Below, piece by piece: positions 8,067 through 17,026 of a stretch of DNA of 64,000 bases. The notes beneath the pieces are model-generated. The model saw only the letters and a program-made list of their open reading frames with translations. It searched no databases and was not told where the DNA came from. The first letter of the stretch is position 1; the number at the start of each line of letters is the position of its first letter. Source of the stretch: Actinomycetota bacterium (GTDB lineage: Bacteria; Actinomycetota; Actinomycetes; S36-B12; CAIYMF01); assembly GCA_026393115.1 (NCBI GenBank), contig JAPLAU010000030.1, positions 1 to 64,000 of the forward strand, written 5' to 3'. The position numbers and the translations under genes are program-made.

Positions 8067-8709
8067 TGACGGCGCCTGTGATTTGGTAGTACACCTGCGC
8101 GATCATCACCCGTTGATTCTGGGCAGGGGATGCGTGAAGACCGAGTTGTTTGATGAGGCGGGCAATGGCCTTTTCCACTGAAGCAACCGTCAGCGAACGG
8201 CGTCGCGCAATCTCAGCGTTGGAATAGCCGGCGGCTACCATGCGCATCAAATCGATCTGCAAATCGCTCAGACTGCTCGCGGCGTGGGTCGTGCTTTCTG
8301 GGTTGGCGAGCCCCTCGCGCAGGTCGGGATCGACTGCCATCTGCAGAGCGCGCTCAAGAACTGCGGTGTCGACGACGGTGCGTTTCACGAGGTAAATCGA
8401 TCCGGCGGGAAGGGGTGGCTGGTTGTACCCCATGAGTCGTGGTTCTTCGTAGGTCGACAACACGACAATTCCGAGCGATGGAATCACGGCACGAAGGCGG
8501 TGTGCTAGGTCGATTCCCGTGGGGCCTTCGCCGAGGTCGAGGTCGAGCACGGCGACATCGGGAGAGTGGAGGTGGCCTTCACTGAGTCCCTGGGCCGCCG
8601 AGGTTGCTTCACCCACGACCTCGCAGCCGATCGTGCGCAGCATCGAACTCATCATGGTGAGCGTGAAGGGATCGTCGTCGACAAGGAGAACTCGCAGTGG
8701 TGCGGTCAT
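8050..8709 (-). CDS. LuxR-family response regulator partner of the kinase
   Basis: A 219-residue receiver-HTH protein. The receiver domain (1-120) has the acidic pair in VLLVDDDPF, the phospho-aspartate in DVAVLDLDLGEGPTG, a conserved Ser/Thr in VVLSTYEE, and Lys in YLVKR. The LuxR-type HTH follows at about 145-200 (LSDLQIDLMRMVAAGYSNAEIARRRS). Start chosen at 8709 because GGGAGGAG lies 6 bases upstream; ATG 8724 has no such site. The last 17 bases overlap the kinase gene, so the two are cotranscribed and coupled. An inverted repeat at 8736-8761 just upstream may be its own binding site. Confidence 0.85.
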   Translation of the reverse strand: MTAPLRVLLVDDDPFTLTMMSSMLRTIGCEVVGEATSAAQGLSEGHLHSPDVAVLDLDLGEGPTGIDLAHRLRAVIPSLGIVVLSTYEEPRLMGYNQPPLPAGSIYLVKRTVVDTAVLERALQMAVDPDLREGLANPESTTHAASSLSDLQIDLMRMVAAGYSNAEIARRRSLTVASVEKAIARLIKQLGLHASPAQNQRVMIAQVYYQITGAVSARLT

Positions 8710-8735
8710 TGCGACTCCTCCCATTACTCGACCCG

Positions 8736-8761
8736 CCCAACCTGCGCGAGTAAAGGTTGGG
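8736..8761. promoter_or_regulatory. Inverted repeat upstream of the two-component operon
   Basis: CCCAACCT (8736-8743) and AGGTTGGG (8754-8761) form a perfect 8-base inverted repeat with a 10-base spacer, 27-52 bases before the response regulator start. It could be an autoregulatory operator or an RNA hairpin. The absence of a following T run argues against an intrinsic terminator for the upstream pyruvyl transferase gene. Confidence 0.4.
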
Positions 8762-8810
8762 TAGGTATCGCGACGCTGGTCCCGGCGGCCACATCGAAGG
8801 TTTATGGGGT

Positions 8811-8827
8811 GCTAGCACCACAGGTCA
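8811..8827. repeat. 17-bp direct repeat, copy 1
   Basis: GCTAGCACCACAGGTCA, identical to 9714-9730. This copy includes the stop codon (TCA, read as TGA on the minus strand) of the pyruvyl transferase gene. Together with the bases before it, it forms the 12-base palindrome GGTGCTAGCACC (8809-8820). Confidence 0.8.
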
Positions 8828-9676
8828 GGCAGGTAATGAGGAGAACCACGACTGCAGCGCGTCGACCAGGGGCTCCGTGGCAAAGTGAGGCGGCCGCGAT
8901 ATCCGGTCACCAATCTCGCGCTCGGTGAAGGTAGGGCCGACCGGTCTCGGTAACTCGCGACTCGTGGCGGCGAAGTAGTCGCGAAATTTGAAGTCGTTGC
9001 CCGTGATGGGATTGTGGGTTCGGCTCCACACCGCGGGCACACCGTAGGCCTCGGCGACGATCAATCCGTGCAGGGATGAGGAGACGACCACATCGCACGC
9101 AGTGATGGCGTCGACCGTGGTGCGCCAGTTTCTGGCAGTGACATCGATGATGTAGGCATCGGGTGACAAAGATGCGGCAATCGGTAGGTCAACATAGTGC
9201 GGAACGAACCCGATGCGCTGATGAGTCACAGGACGAGGTGTGTAGAACGTGGGTAGCAGGAGGGCTGGATCGCCAAGTGGAGTACTGGGGTGGGCGTGCG
9301 TGAGCTTCATTGATAGGGGTCCGCGCAGGGCAAGCACAGTGACTCCGGCCACGTCAACGCGCTGATCGTGAATCGCGCCGCTGCCCCACACCGTGTCGCC
9401 GAAGCGTGCGTTGGCGAGGATGCTGCCGACGGTGAGCAACTTCCCCGTGGAATCCCCATGAGCCAACCCTGGTCTCGTTCCAGTGATGTATTCGACAATC
9501 GCGGGGCCGACTAGGTCGCCGAAATTACGGACACTGGTAAACCAGTACGCGCTCAGGTGGTTCTGGCGTTGGTCAACGGTCTGCGGACGCCATGCATTCA
9601 CCGGCGTTTTCGTACGAACCAGTCGCAGGGCATGTCGCACTTTCCGAGACGCCGTGGGGAGTAGGGATTCGCTCAT
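8825..9676 (-). CDS. Polysaccharide pyruvyl transferase family protein
   Basis: A 283-residue protein of the PS_pyruv_trans family, which adds pyruvate ketals to sugars of exopolysaccharides or cell-wall polymers using PEP. Seen: NFGDLVGPAIVEYITG (N-terminal motif), VGSILANARFGDTVWGSGA, LALRGPLS, LGDPALLLP, GFVPHYVDLP, and DVVVSSSLHGLIVAEAYGVP, the classic nucleotide-sugar-site-like motif with SxxH. There is no signal peptide, so it should act in the cytoplasm. It is a single gene placed between an SDR and a two-component system with no polysaccharide operon around it, and is flanked by a 17-bp direct repeat, which suggests it was inserted as a cassette. Confidence 0.8.
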   Translation of the reverse strand: MSESLLPTASRKVRHALRLVRTKTPVNAWRPQTVDQRQNHLSAYWFTSVRNFGDLVGPAIVEYITGTRPGLAHGDSTGKLLTVGSILANARFGDTVWGSGAIHDQRVDVAGVTVLALRGPLSMKLTHAHPSTPLGDPALLLPTFYTPRPVTHQRIGFVPHYVDLPIAASLSPDAYIIDVTARNWRTTVDAITACDVVVSSSLHGLIVAEAYGVPAVWSRTHNPITGNDFKFRDYFAATSRELPRPVGPTFTEREIGDRISRPPHFATEPLVDALQSWFSSLPA

Positions 9677-9713
9677 ACCGCCCCCTCATCACAACTGATA
9701 TTCGCGACCTCGC

Positions 9714-9730
9714 GCTAGCACCACAGGTCA
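9714..9730. repeat. 17-bp direct repeat, copy 2
   Basis: GCTAGCACCACAGGTCA, identical to 8811-8827. It lies one base after the stop codon of the SDR gene (9732-9734 on the minus strand). The two copies are 903 bases apart and bracket exactly one gene. Confidence 0.8.
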
Positions 9731-9731
9731 A

Positions 9732-10469
9732 CTAGAAGATGCTGCGCCGCACTCCGCCGTCGACCGACAGGGTCGAGCCTGTCAGTAGATCGGCGGCAGG
9801 GTCGAGGAGTCCGAGAATGAGCGTGGCAACGTCGTCTGCCGTCGGCAGGTGTCCGAGCGGAGAGTCGGCGACCATCTGTTCGCGCATGAGCTCAACGGAA
9901 ATCCCGTCCCCTGAAGCTTTCGAGGCAATGAGGCGTTCGGTGCGGGGGCTTTCAAAGGGGCCGGGCGCGACCAGATGAACGGTCGCTCCGCGTCGGCCCA
10001 ACGGCCCTACGAGTTGCCGCACCAGGTTGGCGAGGGCCGCGTTGGCGACTCCGGCCAGAGGCGCGTGTTCGCTGGGTTCGTTTCCCAAGTGGCCACCGAC
10101 CGCCACGAATCTGCTGTGCGCAACCAGTCGATCGTCTACGGCGCGCAGCAGTCGCAGTAGTCCACCCACCTTGACGTCAACGGCGTCTGCCAGCAGACCT
10201 GGCTCAACGGTTGTCACGCCGGGGGCGGGTGGAACTCCGACAGCGTGCACGGCCATGGCGAGTTCACCGGCAGGAAGGGCAGCGCGAATGATGTCGATGG
10301 CACTGTCACTCGCCAGATCGGCCGCAACTGTTGCGACTTCGCCGGCCCGAGGTGCCGTACCTGACTGTGAAACGGCGAGTACCGAAAGGCCGCGTGCGGC
10401 GAGCGCCGCTACGAGGCGGGAACCAAGATGGCCGGAAGCGCCAGTCACTACGGCAATCTGCTGCGTCAT
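9732..10469 (-). CDS. Short-chain dehydrogenase/reductase
   Basis: A 245-residue SDR. The Rossmann motif is VTGASGHLGSRL near the N-terminus. The usual YxxxK catalytic pair is not evident: the equivalent region reads HAPLAGVANAALANLVRQL, where Tyr and Lys are replaced. The C-terminus has the normal SDR ending DLLTGSTLSVDGG. It therefore looks like an SDR-fold protein that has lost the standard catalytic Tyr/Lys, and may be non-catalytic or use other residues. Start at ATG 10469 (MTQQIAVVTGASG) fits the fold; a longer frame to 10520 adds a basic, unlikely leader. Confidence 0.75.
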   Translation of the reverse strand: MTQQIAVVTGASGHLGSRLVAALAARGLSVLAVSQSGTAPRAGEVATVAADLASDSAIDIIRAALPAGELAMAVHAVGVPPAPGVTTVEPGLLADAVDVKVGGLLRLLRAVDDRLVAHSRFVAVGGHLGNEPSEHAPLAGVANAALANLVRQLVGPLGRRGATVHLVAPGPFESPRTERLIASKASGDGISVELMREQMVADSPLGHLPTADDVATLILGLLDPAADLLTGSTLSVDGGVRRSIF

Positions 10470-10550
10470 GTGCCGAACGTAGTGCACATGCGTCGTTGCG
10501 CGACGCCGACGTGCCATCATCAGTGATCAACAACTACCCCGGGGAGTGAA

Positions 10551-10982
10551 ATGCCGATCCTCACCTACCACCTTGTTCAGGGTCAGCATGAGGACGACGC
10601 TCTGGCCGCTCTGCTCATTCGCTCGGCTGTACTCTTTGCCGACGTCACCGAGTCACCTGTCGACCGAATTCGCGTGATGGTTGACGAGCGTTCCCCTCAA
10701 CGGGTGTGCGTGGGTGACACGTTGGTGAGTGAGTCGGGGGCTTCCGCGCCCTTCTTCACCTTCTGGCTGATGAAGGGCCGTCCCATTGAGCAGGCGCACC
10801 GACTGCTTGCCGGTTTCACCGATCTACTGGTTGACACACTCGGCGTTGAACGCTCAAGCATCAGGGGCGTGGTCACCATGGTCGAACCTGAGCACTGGGC
10901 GATCGCAGGTATTCCCGCGAGTGTCGTGCGACAGAGAGAGATCGACGCGCGGGCGGCCGCGTCAGGAGGGTCCGTCTCGTAG
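10551..10982 (+). CDS. Tautomerase superfamily protein
   Basis: A 143-residue protein starting MPILTYHLVQG, so that Pro becomes the N-terminal residue after Met removal, as required for the catalytic Pro1 of tautomerases. Length and pattern (VDRIRVMVDE in the first half; FFTFWLMKGRPIEQAHRLLAG in the second) fit the long cis-CaaD/MSAD-like group made of two tautomerase units. A GGGGAG site precedes the ATG. It faces the kynurenine operon and its 3' end overlaps the CoA ligase gene by 21 bases. A role on 2-oxo-hexenedioate products of the aminomuconate pathway is possible but only inferred. Confidence 0.75.
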   Translation: MPILTYHLVQGQHEDDALAALLIRSAVLFADVTESPVDRIRVMVDERSPQRVCVGDTLVSESGASAPFFTFWLMKGRPIEQAHRLLAGFTDLLVDTLGVERSSIRGVVTMVEPEHWAIAGIPASVVRQREIDARAAASGGSVS

Positions 10983-12518
10983 CACTCGACGCAAGATCTT
11001 GCCTGAGGCTGACTTGGGAATCGCGTCGATGACAGTGACTTCACCCAGTCGCTTGTAGGTTGCCACCTGCCCGGCGACGAACTCCTGAACTTCTTCGGGA
11101 GTCACCGACTGACCCGGCTTGAGTACCACGAACGCAATCGGAATTTCGCCGGCTTCCTCGTCGGGTTTGCCGACGACAGCGGCATCTGCGATGGCGGGGT
11201 GCGTCAGCAGAAGTGCTTCGAGTTCGGCGGGGGGAACCTGGAATCCCTTGTACTTGATGAGTTCCTTGAGACGATCGACCACGAATACGTGTCCGTCGCT
11301 GTCGATGTGTCCGATGTCTCCGGTATGCAGCCAGCCATCGGCGTCAATTGTGTCGGCGGTGGCCTGAGGGTTGTTGAGGTATCCCTTCATCACCTGCGGG
11401 CCGCGAATCCACATTTCTCCGTCGACGTCAATGTCGAGGTCTTCACCCGTGGCGACATCAACGATGCGCAACTCGGTGTTGGGCGTGGTGACACCAACCG
11501 ACCCCGGCTTGAACATGCCGGGAGGGGTCAACTGAGACACCGGGGACAGTTCGGTCATGCCGTAACCCTGCACAACCTCGCAGTCCAGACGGGTTCCGGC
11601 TTCAAGTGCCAAACTCGCTGACAGCGGAGCGGCACCACTAAACACCTGCTTGAGTTTGGACAGGTCGTAGTTGTCGACCATGGGGTGCTTGGCAAGAGCG
11701 ACCACGATGGGAGGAGCGACGAACGATCGCGTGATGCCGTGATCTTGGTGAACTTGCAGGAATTGCTCGAGGTCGAATCGCGGCATGGTGATGATCGTTG
11801 CTCCAGCGCGCAATCCGGTGTTCATGAGCACCTGCATGCCATAAATGTGGAAGAACGGCAGCACGGCGAGCAGGGTGTCATCGCTGTTGATGTCGGCCGG
11901 CATCAGCACCTGCTGGATGTTGGCGATCAGATTTCGGTGCGTCAGCATGACGCCCTTGTTCACGCCGGTGGTTCCGGAACTGTAGGGGAGCGCGATGATG
12001 TCGTCGGGGCTCACGGGTTCGGACACCGACCGGGGCGCCCCCATCAACGTGGTGAGTGCCGGCACATCGGAACCTTCAGGAACTTCGCCCAGAACATAGA
12101 TCTCGCGCACATTGGTGTCGACGGCTGCCGCGATGGCTGTTTCGAGGAACATGGCGACGGTGACAAGGATGCGGGCGTTGGAGTCAACGAGTTGGTGGTG
12201 AACCTCGCGCTCGGTGTAAGTGGGGTTGATCGTGGTGATGATGCCGCCGGTCATCGCAACTGCATGGAAGACCACCGCGTACTCGGGGATGTTAGGCGAG
12301 ATGAGGGCCAGAACATCGCCCTTTTCAAAGCCGTGTGATGTCAGTCCGCCGGCGAGCGAGCGCACGGCCCCCACCAATTGCGAATAGGTGAGTGTGCGTC
12401 CGGTCGGCCCATCGATGAGAGCGGGTTTATCTCCGCGAGCCGCCGCGCCTTCGAGTACGAAGTCAGTCAGCGGGACGTCGGGAATAACGACATCGGGAAG
12501 TGGGCTTGCGTGGATCAT
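10962..12518 (-). CDS. 4-coumarate-CoA ligase-like acyl-CoA synthetase
   Basis: A 518-residue ANL-superfamily enzyme that would activate a carboxylic acid with ATP and CoA. Motifs: YSSGTTGVNKGVMLTH (P-loop), VQGYGMTELSP, GDIGHIDSDGHVFVVDRLKE, IKYKGFQVPPAELE, and the C-terminal catalytic Lys in PKSASGKILRR. The arrangement is that of 4-coumarate/cinnamate-CoA ligases. Start at 12518 is set by GGAGG 5 bases upstream. It is the last gene of the kynurenine operon, 83 bases after TDO, and may activate an aromatic acid such as anthranilate, or an unrelated acid; the substrate is not known. Confidence 0.85.
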   Translation of the reverse strand: MIHASPLPDVVIPDVPLTDFVLEGAAARGDKPALIDGPTGRTLTYSQLVGAVRSLAGGLTSHGFEKGDVLALISPNIPEYAVVFHAVAMTGGIITTINPTYTEREVHHQLVDSNARILVTVAMFLETAIAAAVDTNVREIYVLGEVPEGSDVPALTTLMGAPRSVSEPVSPDDIIALPYSSGTTGVNKGVMLTHRNLIANIQQVLMPADINSDDTLLAVLPFFHIYGMQVLMNTGLRAGATIITMPRFDLEQFLQVHQDHGITRSFVAPPIVVALAKHPMVDNYDLSKLKQVFSGAAPLSASLALEAGTRLDCEVVQGYGMTELSPVSQLTPPGMFKPGSVGVTTPNTELRIVDVATGEDLDIDVDGEMWIRGPQVMKGYLNNPQATADTIDADGWLHTGDIGHIDSDGHVFVVDRLKELIKYKGFQVPPAELEALLLTHPAIADAAVVGKPDEEAGEIPIAFVVLKPGQSVTPEEVQEFVAGQVATYKRLGEVTVIDAIPKSASGKILRRVLRDGPS

Positions 12519-12601
12519 TCGTCCTCCATGCAGTGTCGACCGGCCGGGCAGTGAGCCCATCCTGTCTGCCCGACGTAGGTTATGCCAGTGGAATGAGCCG
12601 A

Positions 12602-13447
12602 TCAGACCTGCGAACGTGCAGTCCAGATCTCCGGGAATGGCATCTTGGCCAGACTCCGTTCGAGCCATGCCACGCCGGACGAGCCGCCGGTGCCTTCCTT
12701 GTTCCCCATCGTGCGGCGCACGGCGGTGAGGTGCCAGAACTTCCACTCGCTGATGCGCTGCGCCACATCGGTGAGCGCCTCGGCGAGCACAATTTCCGGA
12801 GCTGGTTCGTTCAGGTAGATCGTCACCCACACGGCCTCTACCTCATCGGAGGGCTCGTAGGGAGCATCGAGTGCCCGATCAAGAACATCTGCGGGAATGG
12901 CGAAGCCGCGACGCCCCAACCAGGCCAGGGTTTCGTCGTACAGACTCGGAGATTCGAGCGCCTCGGCAAGATCGCGGTGCAGTTCAGGGTTGCCTTTGTG
13001 TGCGGCGAGCATCTGCCGTGACTTGTTGCCGAGCAGGAATTCCATTCGTCGATACTGCGCTGACTGGAAGCCCGATGCTTCGCCGAGATCAGCGCGGAAG
13101 GTGTTGAACTCGCGCGGTGTCATCCACGACAGCGAGAGCCAGGCCGCGTTGAGACCATCGATGGAACTGCAGCTGCGCTTCAGCGCCTGCAAGGCGGTGT
13201 CGAGATCGTCGTCGCGCAGTGCCTCGACGGCGCGCTTCCATTCCCAACAGATCAGACCGAAGTACAACTCCATGATCTGGCTCACGACCAGGAACGGCAT
13301 CTCCGAGGGCTCATTGGTGAACAGGGTCTGCATCGTGGCGAGTTTGGTGGCGCCGACGTAGGCGTCGTAGGGCGTTCCTTCGACGAAGGTCAGCTGCGGC
13401 TCATCTGAGGCACGGTCGGGCGATGGGGTGCGTGAACGCTTGCGCAT
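12602..13447 (-). CDS. kynA: Tryptophan 2,3-dioxygenase
   Basis: A 281-residue heme dioxygenase that opens the indole ring of L-tryptophan to N-formylkynurenine. Seen: PYDAYVGATKLATMQTLF, FLVVSQIMELYFGLICWEW (the distal-site helix), GFQSAQYRRMEFLLGNK (the substrate Arg), and the hallmark WHLTAVRRTMGNKEGTGGSS, which holds the proximal heme His. This is the first committed step of the pathway encoded by its neighbours; it is placed three bases after the 3-HAA dioxygenase gene. Confidence 0.93.
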   Translation of the reverse strand: MRKRSRTPSPDRASDEPQLTFVEGTPYDAYVGATKLATMQTLFTNEPSEMPFLVVSQIMELYFGLICWEWKRAVEALRDDDLDTALQALKRSCSSIDGLNAAWLSLSWMTPREFNTFRADLGEASGFQSAQYRRMEFLLGNKSRQMLAAHKGNPELHRDLAEALESPSLYDETLAWLGRRGFAIPADVLDRALDAPYEPSDEVEAVWVTIYLNEPAPEIVLAEALTDVAQRISEWKFWHLTAVRRTMGNKEGTGGSSGVAWLERSLAKMPFPEIWTARSQV

Positions 13448-13450
13448 GAC

Positions 13451-13975
13451 TCATCCCTTCCCGGGGTGCAGAACCCCGCACGAGGAACAGGTGCGTGCTT
13501 CGACATTGGCGTGGAAGGCGTCGAAGATGGGCGGCATGTCGACGGCGATGTCGTTGAGTTGTACTTCGACATCGTGCACTTTGGTGCCGCATTCCAGGCA
13601 GTACCACTGGAAGTGTTCGGTGGTGCCCTGTTCGCGAATACGTTCGACCACCATGCCGATCGAACCCGCTTCGGGCCGTTGGGGTGAGTGAGGCATGTTG
13701 CGCGGCAGCATCCACATTTCGCCTTCGCGAATATCAATGCGTGCAGGCCCGTCGTCGGTGATGACGTTCAGGTGCATGTTGCCTTTGATTTGGTAGAAGA
13801 ACTCCTCGTACGGATCGACGTGATAGTCGGTGCGCTGGTTGGGGCCACCCACGATCATGATGATGAAGTCGGAGTGTCCGGGAAACATCTCGCGGTTCGA
13901 CACCGGTGGCTTGAGCAGCGGTCCGTTCTCGGCAAGCCACGCGGTGAAGTCGATGGGGGTAGGTGCATCGGTCAT
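13451..13975 (-). CDS. 3-hydroxyanthranilate 3,4-dioxygenase
   Basis: A 174-residue single-cupin Fe(II) dioxygenase that cleaves 3-hydroxyanthranilate to 2-amino-3-carboxymuconate semialdehyde. Metal ligands are visible in [15 protein letters not shown] (His and Glu) and MPRNMPHSP-like [13 protein letters not shown] (second His). The C-terminal rubredoxin-like site of the bacterial/fungal form is intact: CLECG and CSSCG. The start overlaps the deaminase gene by ATGA. Confidence 0.92.
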   Translation of the reverse strand: MTDAPTPIDFTAWLAENGPLLKPPVSNREMFPGHSDFIIMIVGGPNQRTDYHVDPYEEFFYQIKGNMHLNVITDDGPARIDIREGEMWMLPRNMPHSPQRPEAGSIGMVVERIREQGTTEHFQWYCLECGTKVHDVEVQLNDIAVDMPPIFDAFHANVEARTCSSCGVLHPGKG

Positions 13976-14403
13976 GAAAGGTTCCCTTCCTCGGGCAGCA
14001 CGGCAACGGCCTGGATTTCGATAACCAGGTCGGGGTGGGGTAGTTGGTGCACGGCGACAGTGGTGCGCGTGGGACCGTTGCGGTCGAAGTACTCGGCATA
14101 GGTCTGGTTGTAGCCGTCGAAGTCATCCATCGACACTAGATAGCTCGTCACCTGCACGAGATCGGTGAGTGTGGCTCCGACGGTCGCGAGTAGATCGGTG
14201 ATGTTTTCGATGACGGCCCGCGTCTGCACGCGAATGTCGTACACCATTTCGCCGTCGACGAGGTCGGCCCCGGCGATCGTGTCGTCTGGTCGGCGGCTAC
14301 TCGTTCCGGAGACATAGACGGTGCGGCCGACAACTTTCACATGGGGATAGGCACCGCGAGGCGTGGCTTTTCCTTCAACGGTGACACTGCGAACGTCGTT
14401 CAT
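13972..14403 (-). CDS. RidA-family 2-aminomuconate deaminase
   Basis: A 143-residue RidA/YjgF protein. [17 protein letters not shown], then [20 protein letters not shown], and a late [13 protein letters not shown] with VEIQAVAV-like [10 protein letters not shown] match the family; the Arg in GPTRTT is the usual substrate-binding Arg. Its length and position inside a kynurenine operon, between the dioxygenase and KMO, point to 2-aminomuconate deaminase, which releases ammonia to give 4-oxalocrotonate. General RidA imine hydrolase activity is the alternative. Confidence 0.85.
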   Translation of the reverse strand: MNDVRSVTVEGKATPRGAYPHVKVVGRTVYVSGTSSRRPDDTIAGADLVDGEMVYDIRVQTRAVIENITDLLATVGATLTDLVQVTSYLVSMDDFDGYNQTYAEYFDRNGPTRTTVAVHQLPHPDLVIEIQAVAVLPEEGNLS

Positions 14404-15752
14404 GCGCTGTCGCCCTTGCGGCCGATGAGTGAGGTGAGTGAATCGCTGACCCGGGAAGCAACACCGGTGGCAACCGAGCGTGCCTGCGATGGCACCGTGG
14501 TGCGGCGCACGACTTCCGCGTACGGAACGGTGCTGAACGAGACGAGTTCGTATCGCGAAACGTAGTGCTCCGGCAGCATGCGTTCGAGGGTGTGCTCGAC
14601 ATCCTTTTGAGCTTGGAAGACCTTGCTCGCCGACCGGGTGCTCATCTCAACGAAGTTTTCGAGCGCCATGTCGGCGATGGCATTGGCGTTAGCGACGCGT
14701 CGCTGTTCATAAAGCGGGAATGCGCGTGCCCAATCGCCATCCGTCTCGTCGAGGCAGCGATCGAGTTCGACTACATCCTCAAAACCGCAGTTGGCGCCTT
14801 GGCCGAAGAAGGGTGTGATGGCGTGTGCTGCGTCGCCAATGAGACCGACGACGCCGTTGACTGACCAACGAGCACAACGCACGGTCACCAAGTTGCCCAC
14901 TGGATTCTCGTCGAATTCGTCGATGAGGTGTGGCATCAGCGGCACGGCATCGGGGTAGTTGGCCGTGAAGTACGCCAGTGCCTTTTCGCCCGAGTCGATT
15001 TCGTCGAACGACCCGGGGCCCGTGTGTGGCCAGAAGAGCGTGCACGTGAACGAGTGGTCGGGATTGGGTAGCGCGATCATCATCGAGCCCCCGCGCGGCC
15101 AGATGTGCAGTGCCTCCGGATCGATGGCGAAATCGTCATCGCGGGCAGGGATGGTGAGTTCTTTGTACTGAGCGCCGAGGTAGTCCTGGCGGTAGTCGAA
15201 TCCGGGCGTTGCGAGGAGGCGGGCCCGTACGGCGCTGTAGGCGCCGTCAGCACCAATGACAACGCCGGCATTGATGGTGCTGATGCCGTCGGGGGTTTCG
15301 AATTCAAGGGTGCCGTCTTCAAGGCCAACTCGCAGCAGTCGATGCTCGAACACCGCCGTGACGAGGGGCGACTCAAGTGCGGCCGAGAGCAATGTCTCAT
15401 TGAGCGCCGAGCGCGAGATCGATTCGATTGCGCGCGTTCCGTCGTGGCTGTAGGGAGTGAACACGGTCTGCCCTGCGATGTCGTGAATTCGTCGTCCACG
15501 CATCGGCAGCGCCTCGGCCATGACTTGGTCGCGCAATCCGATCCGATCGAGTGCATCGATTCCGCGCGCTGAGATGGCGAGGTTGATTGACCGACCACGC
15601 TCGGCATCGGCCGCCCGCGGATCGCTACGGCGTTCGTAGAGGGTGACCGACAATCCTCTACGCGAAAGAAAACACGCAAGAAGGCATCCGACGAGCCCGG
15701 CTCCCACGATGGCGACATCGGTGGTCGTGGACTGAGTGCGTGGTGGCGTCAT
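14400..15752 (-). CDS. Kynurenine 3-monooxygenase
   Basis: A 450-residue FAD monooxygenase that hydroxylates kynurenine with NADPH. Seen: [20 protein letters not shown] (FAD site), [18 protein letters not shown] (kynurenine-hydroxylase signature with the substrate Arg), [16 protein letters not shown] (DG motif), and [20 protein letters not shown] (GD motif). The C-terminal tail is soluble-ended, without the membrane anchor of eukaryotic KMO. The start at 15752 (MTPPRTQS) was chosen over the longer frame because it begins just before the FAD motif. It overlaps the deaminase start by ATGA. Confidence 0.92.
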   Translation of the reverse strand: MTPPRTQSTTTDVAIVGAGLVGCLLACFLSRRGLSVTLYERRSDPRAADAERGRSINLAISARGIDALDRIGLRDQVMAEALPMRGRRIHDIAGQTVFTPYSHDGTRAIESISRSALNETLLSAALESPLVTAVFEHRLLRVGLEDGTLEFETPDGISTINAGVVIGADGAYSAVRARLLATPGFDYRQDYLGAQYKELTIPARDDDFAIDPEALHIWPRGGSMMIALPNPDHSFTCTLFWPHTGPGSFDEIDSGEKALAYFTANYPDAVPLMPHLIDEFDENPVGNLVTVRCARWSVNGVVGLIGDAAHAITPFFGQGANCGFEDVVELDRCLDETDGDWARAFPLYEQRRVANANAIADMALENFVEMSTRSASKVFQAQKDVEHTLERMLPEHYVSRYELVSFSTVPYAEVVRRTTVPSQARSVATGVASRVSDSLTSLIGRKGDSA

Positions 15753-15763
15753 GTGCGTGTCCT

Positions 15764-17026
15764 CTACATCGTGGCCAGCGCGTCGGCCACGCGCCAGCAA
15801 TCGTCGTACGTGCAATACAAGGGAACGGGGGCGAGTCGAATGACATGCTCACCGCGAGCATCGGCGATGACCGCGTGATCGTGGCGCAACGCGCGAGTGA
15901 CACTGCGAGCGTCGCGTTCACCAACGTCGAGTGAAAGTTGTGCGCCGCGCGCCGCGGGGTCGCTCGGGGTGAGCACTGTGAATCCGCGATCGATGACGAG
16001 GGCGTCGAGGAGTTGGTTGAGATAGCCGGTGAGGCGCAGGCTGCGCTCGCGCAAGGTGGCAATTCCGACTGAGTCGAAGATTGCGAGCGACGTCAGCACG
16101 GGGGCGAGGCCCAGGATGGGCGGGTTCGACAATTGCCACGCGTCGGCCGAGAACACCGGTGTCAGTGTTGGCAGCATCTCGAAGCGGTTCGACGGATCGT
16201 TGCTCCACCAACCCGACAGCCGGGGTATCGACTGATCTGCGAGGTGGCGTTCGTGAACGAAGACTCCAGCGACGGCACCCGGCCCGCTGTTGAGGTACTT
16301 GTAACTGCACCACGCGGCGAAGTCGACGTTCCAGTCGTGCAACTGCAACGGCACGTTGCCGGCGGCATGTGCGAGGTCCCACCCCACCACCACTCCCGCC
16401 GACTGCGCGGCGGCGGTGATCGTGGGAATGTCCATCAATTGCCCGGTGAGGTAGTTGACTCCTCCCAACATGATCAGAGCGATCGACTCACCCTCGCGAG
16501 TCACCAGATCGACGATGTCGTCAGTGCGCAAAGTCGTTTCGCCTTCGCGCGGTCGCAATCGCACGATCGCTTCGTCAGCGTTATAGCCGCGGAATTCGGC
16601 GTGACTGCGCACTGCGTAACTGTCGGACGGGAACGACGAGTCTTCAATGACAATGCGATGGCGACTCGCACTGGGTTGGTAGAACGACGCCATCAACAGA
16701 TGCAGGTTGACGGTGAGCGAGTTCATCGCCACGACTTCTGTTTCGCGTGCGCCGACCAAGCGCGACAGGGGCGCGCGTAAGAACTCGTGAAAGTCGACCC
16801 ACGGATGCGTTCCTTCCACGTGTGCCTCAACGGCGAGCGTGGCCCAGTCGTTCAACTCGATCGCGAGGTCATCGGCCACGGCGCGCGGCTGCAACCCCAG
16901 TGAGTTGCCGGCCATGTAGGCAACCTCGCCGCCGGCATGCGGGGGTATCAGGAAGTCACCGCGCCGGGTCGGCACTGCGTCGGAGTTCTCGCGAGTGGTG
17001 GCGTCGTCGCGTCCCGGAATGCTCAT
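15764..17026 (-). CDS. kynU: Kynureninase
   Basis: A 420-residue PLP enzyme that splits 3-hydroxykynurenine into 3-hydroxyanthranilate and alanine. Seen: AYMAGNSLGLQPR, VVAMNSLTVNLHLLMASFYQP, VVVGWDLAHAAGNVPLQLHD (the Asp/His pair near the pyridine ring), FAAWCSYKYLNSGPG with the PLP Lys in SYKYLN, and LSGWWSNDP. Length is normal for the family. It overlaps ACMSD by ATGA and lies 11 bases upstream of KMO. Confidence 0.94.
   Translation of the reverse strand: MSIPGRDDATTRENSDAVPTRRGDFLIPPHAGGEVAYMAGNSLGLQPRAVADDLAIELNDWATLAVEAHVEGTHPWVDFHEFLRAPLSRLVGARETEVVAMNSLTVNLHLLMASFYQPSASRHRIVIEDSSFPSDSYAVRSHAEFRGYNADEAIVRLRPREGETTLRTDDIVDLVTREGESIALIMLGGVNYLTGQLMDIPTITAAAQSAGVVVGWDLAHAAGNVPLQLHDWNVDFAAWCSYKYLNSGPGAVAGVFVHERHLADQSIPRLSGWWSNDPSNRFEMLPTLTPVFSADAWQLSNPPILGLAPVLTSLAIFDSVGIATLRERSLRLTGYLNQLLDALVIDRGFTVLTPSDPAARGAQLSLDVGERDARSVTRALRHDHAVIADARGEHVIRLAPVPLYCTYDDCWRVADALATM

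Noticed and set aside
8736-8761. Intrinsic terminator of the pyruvyl transferase gene
   Set aside because: The hairpin is not followed by a T run; an operator or leader hairpin for the two-component genes fits better.
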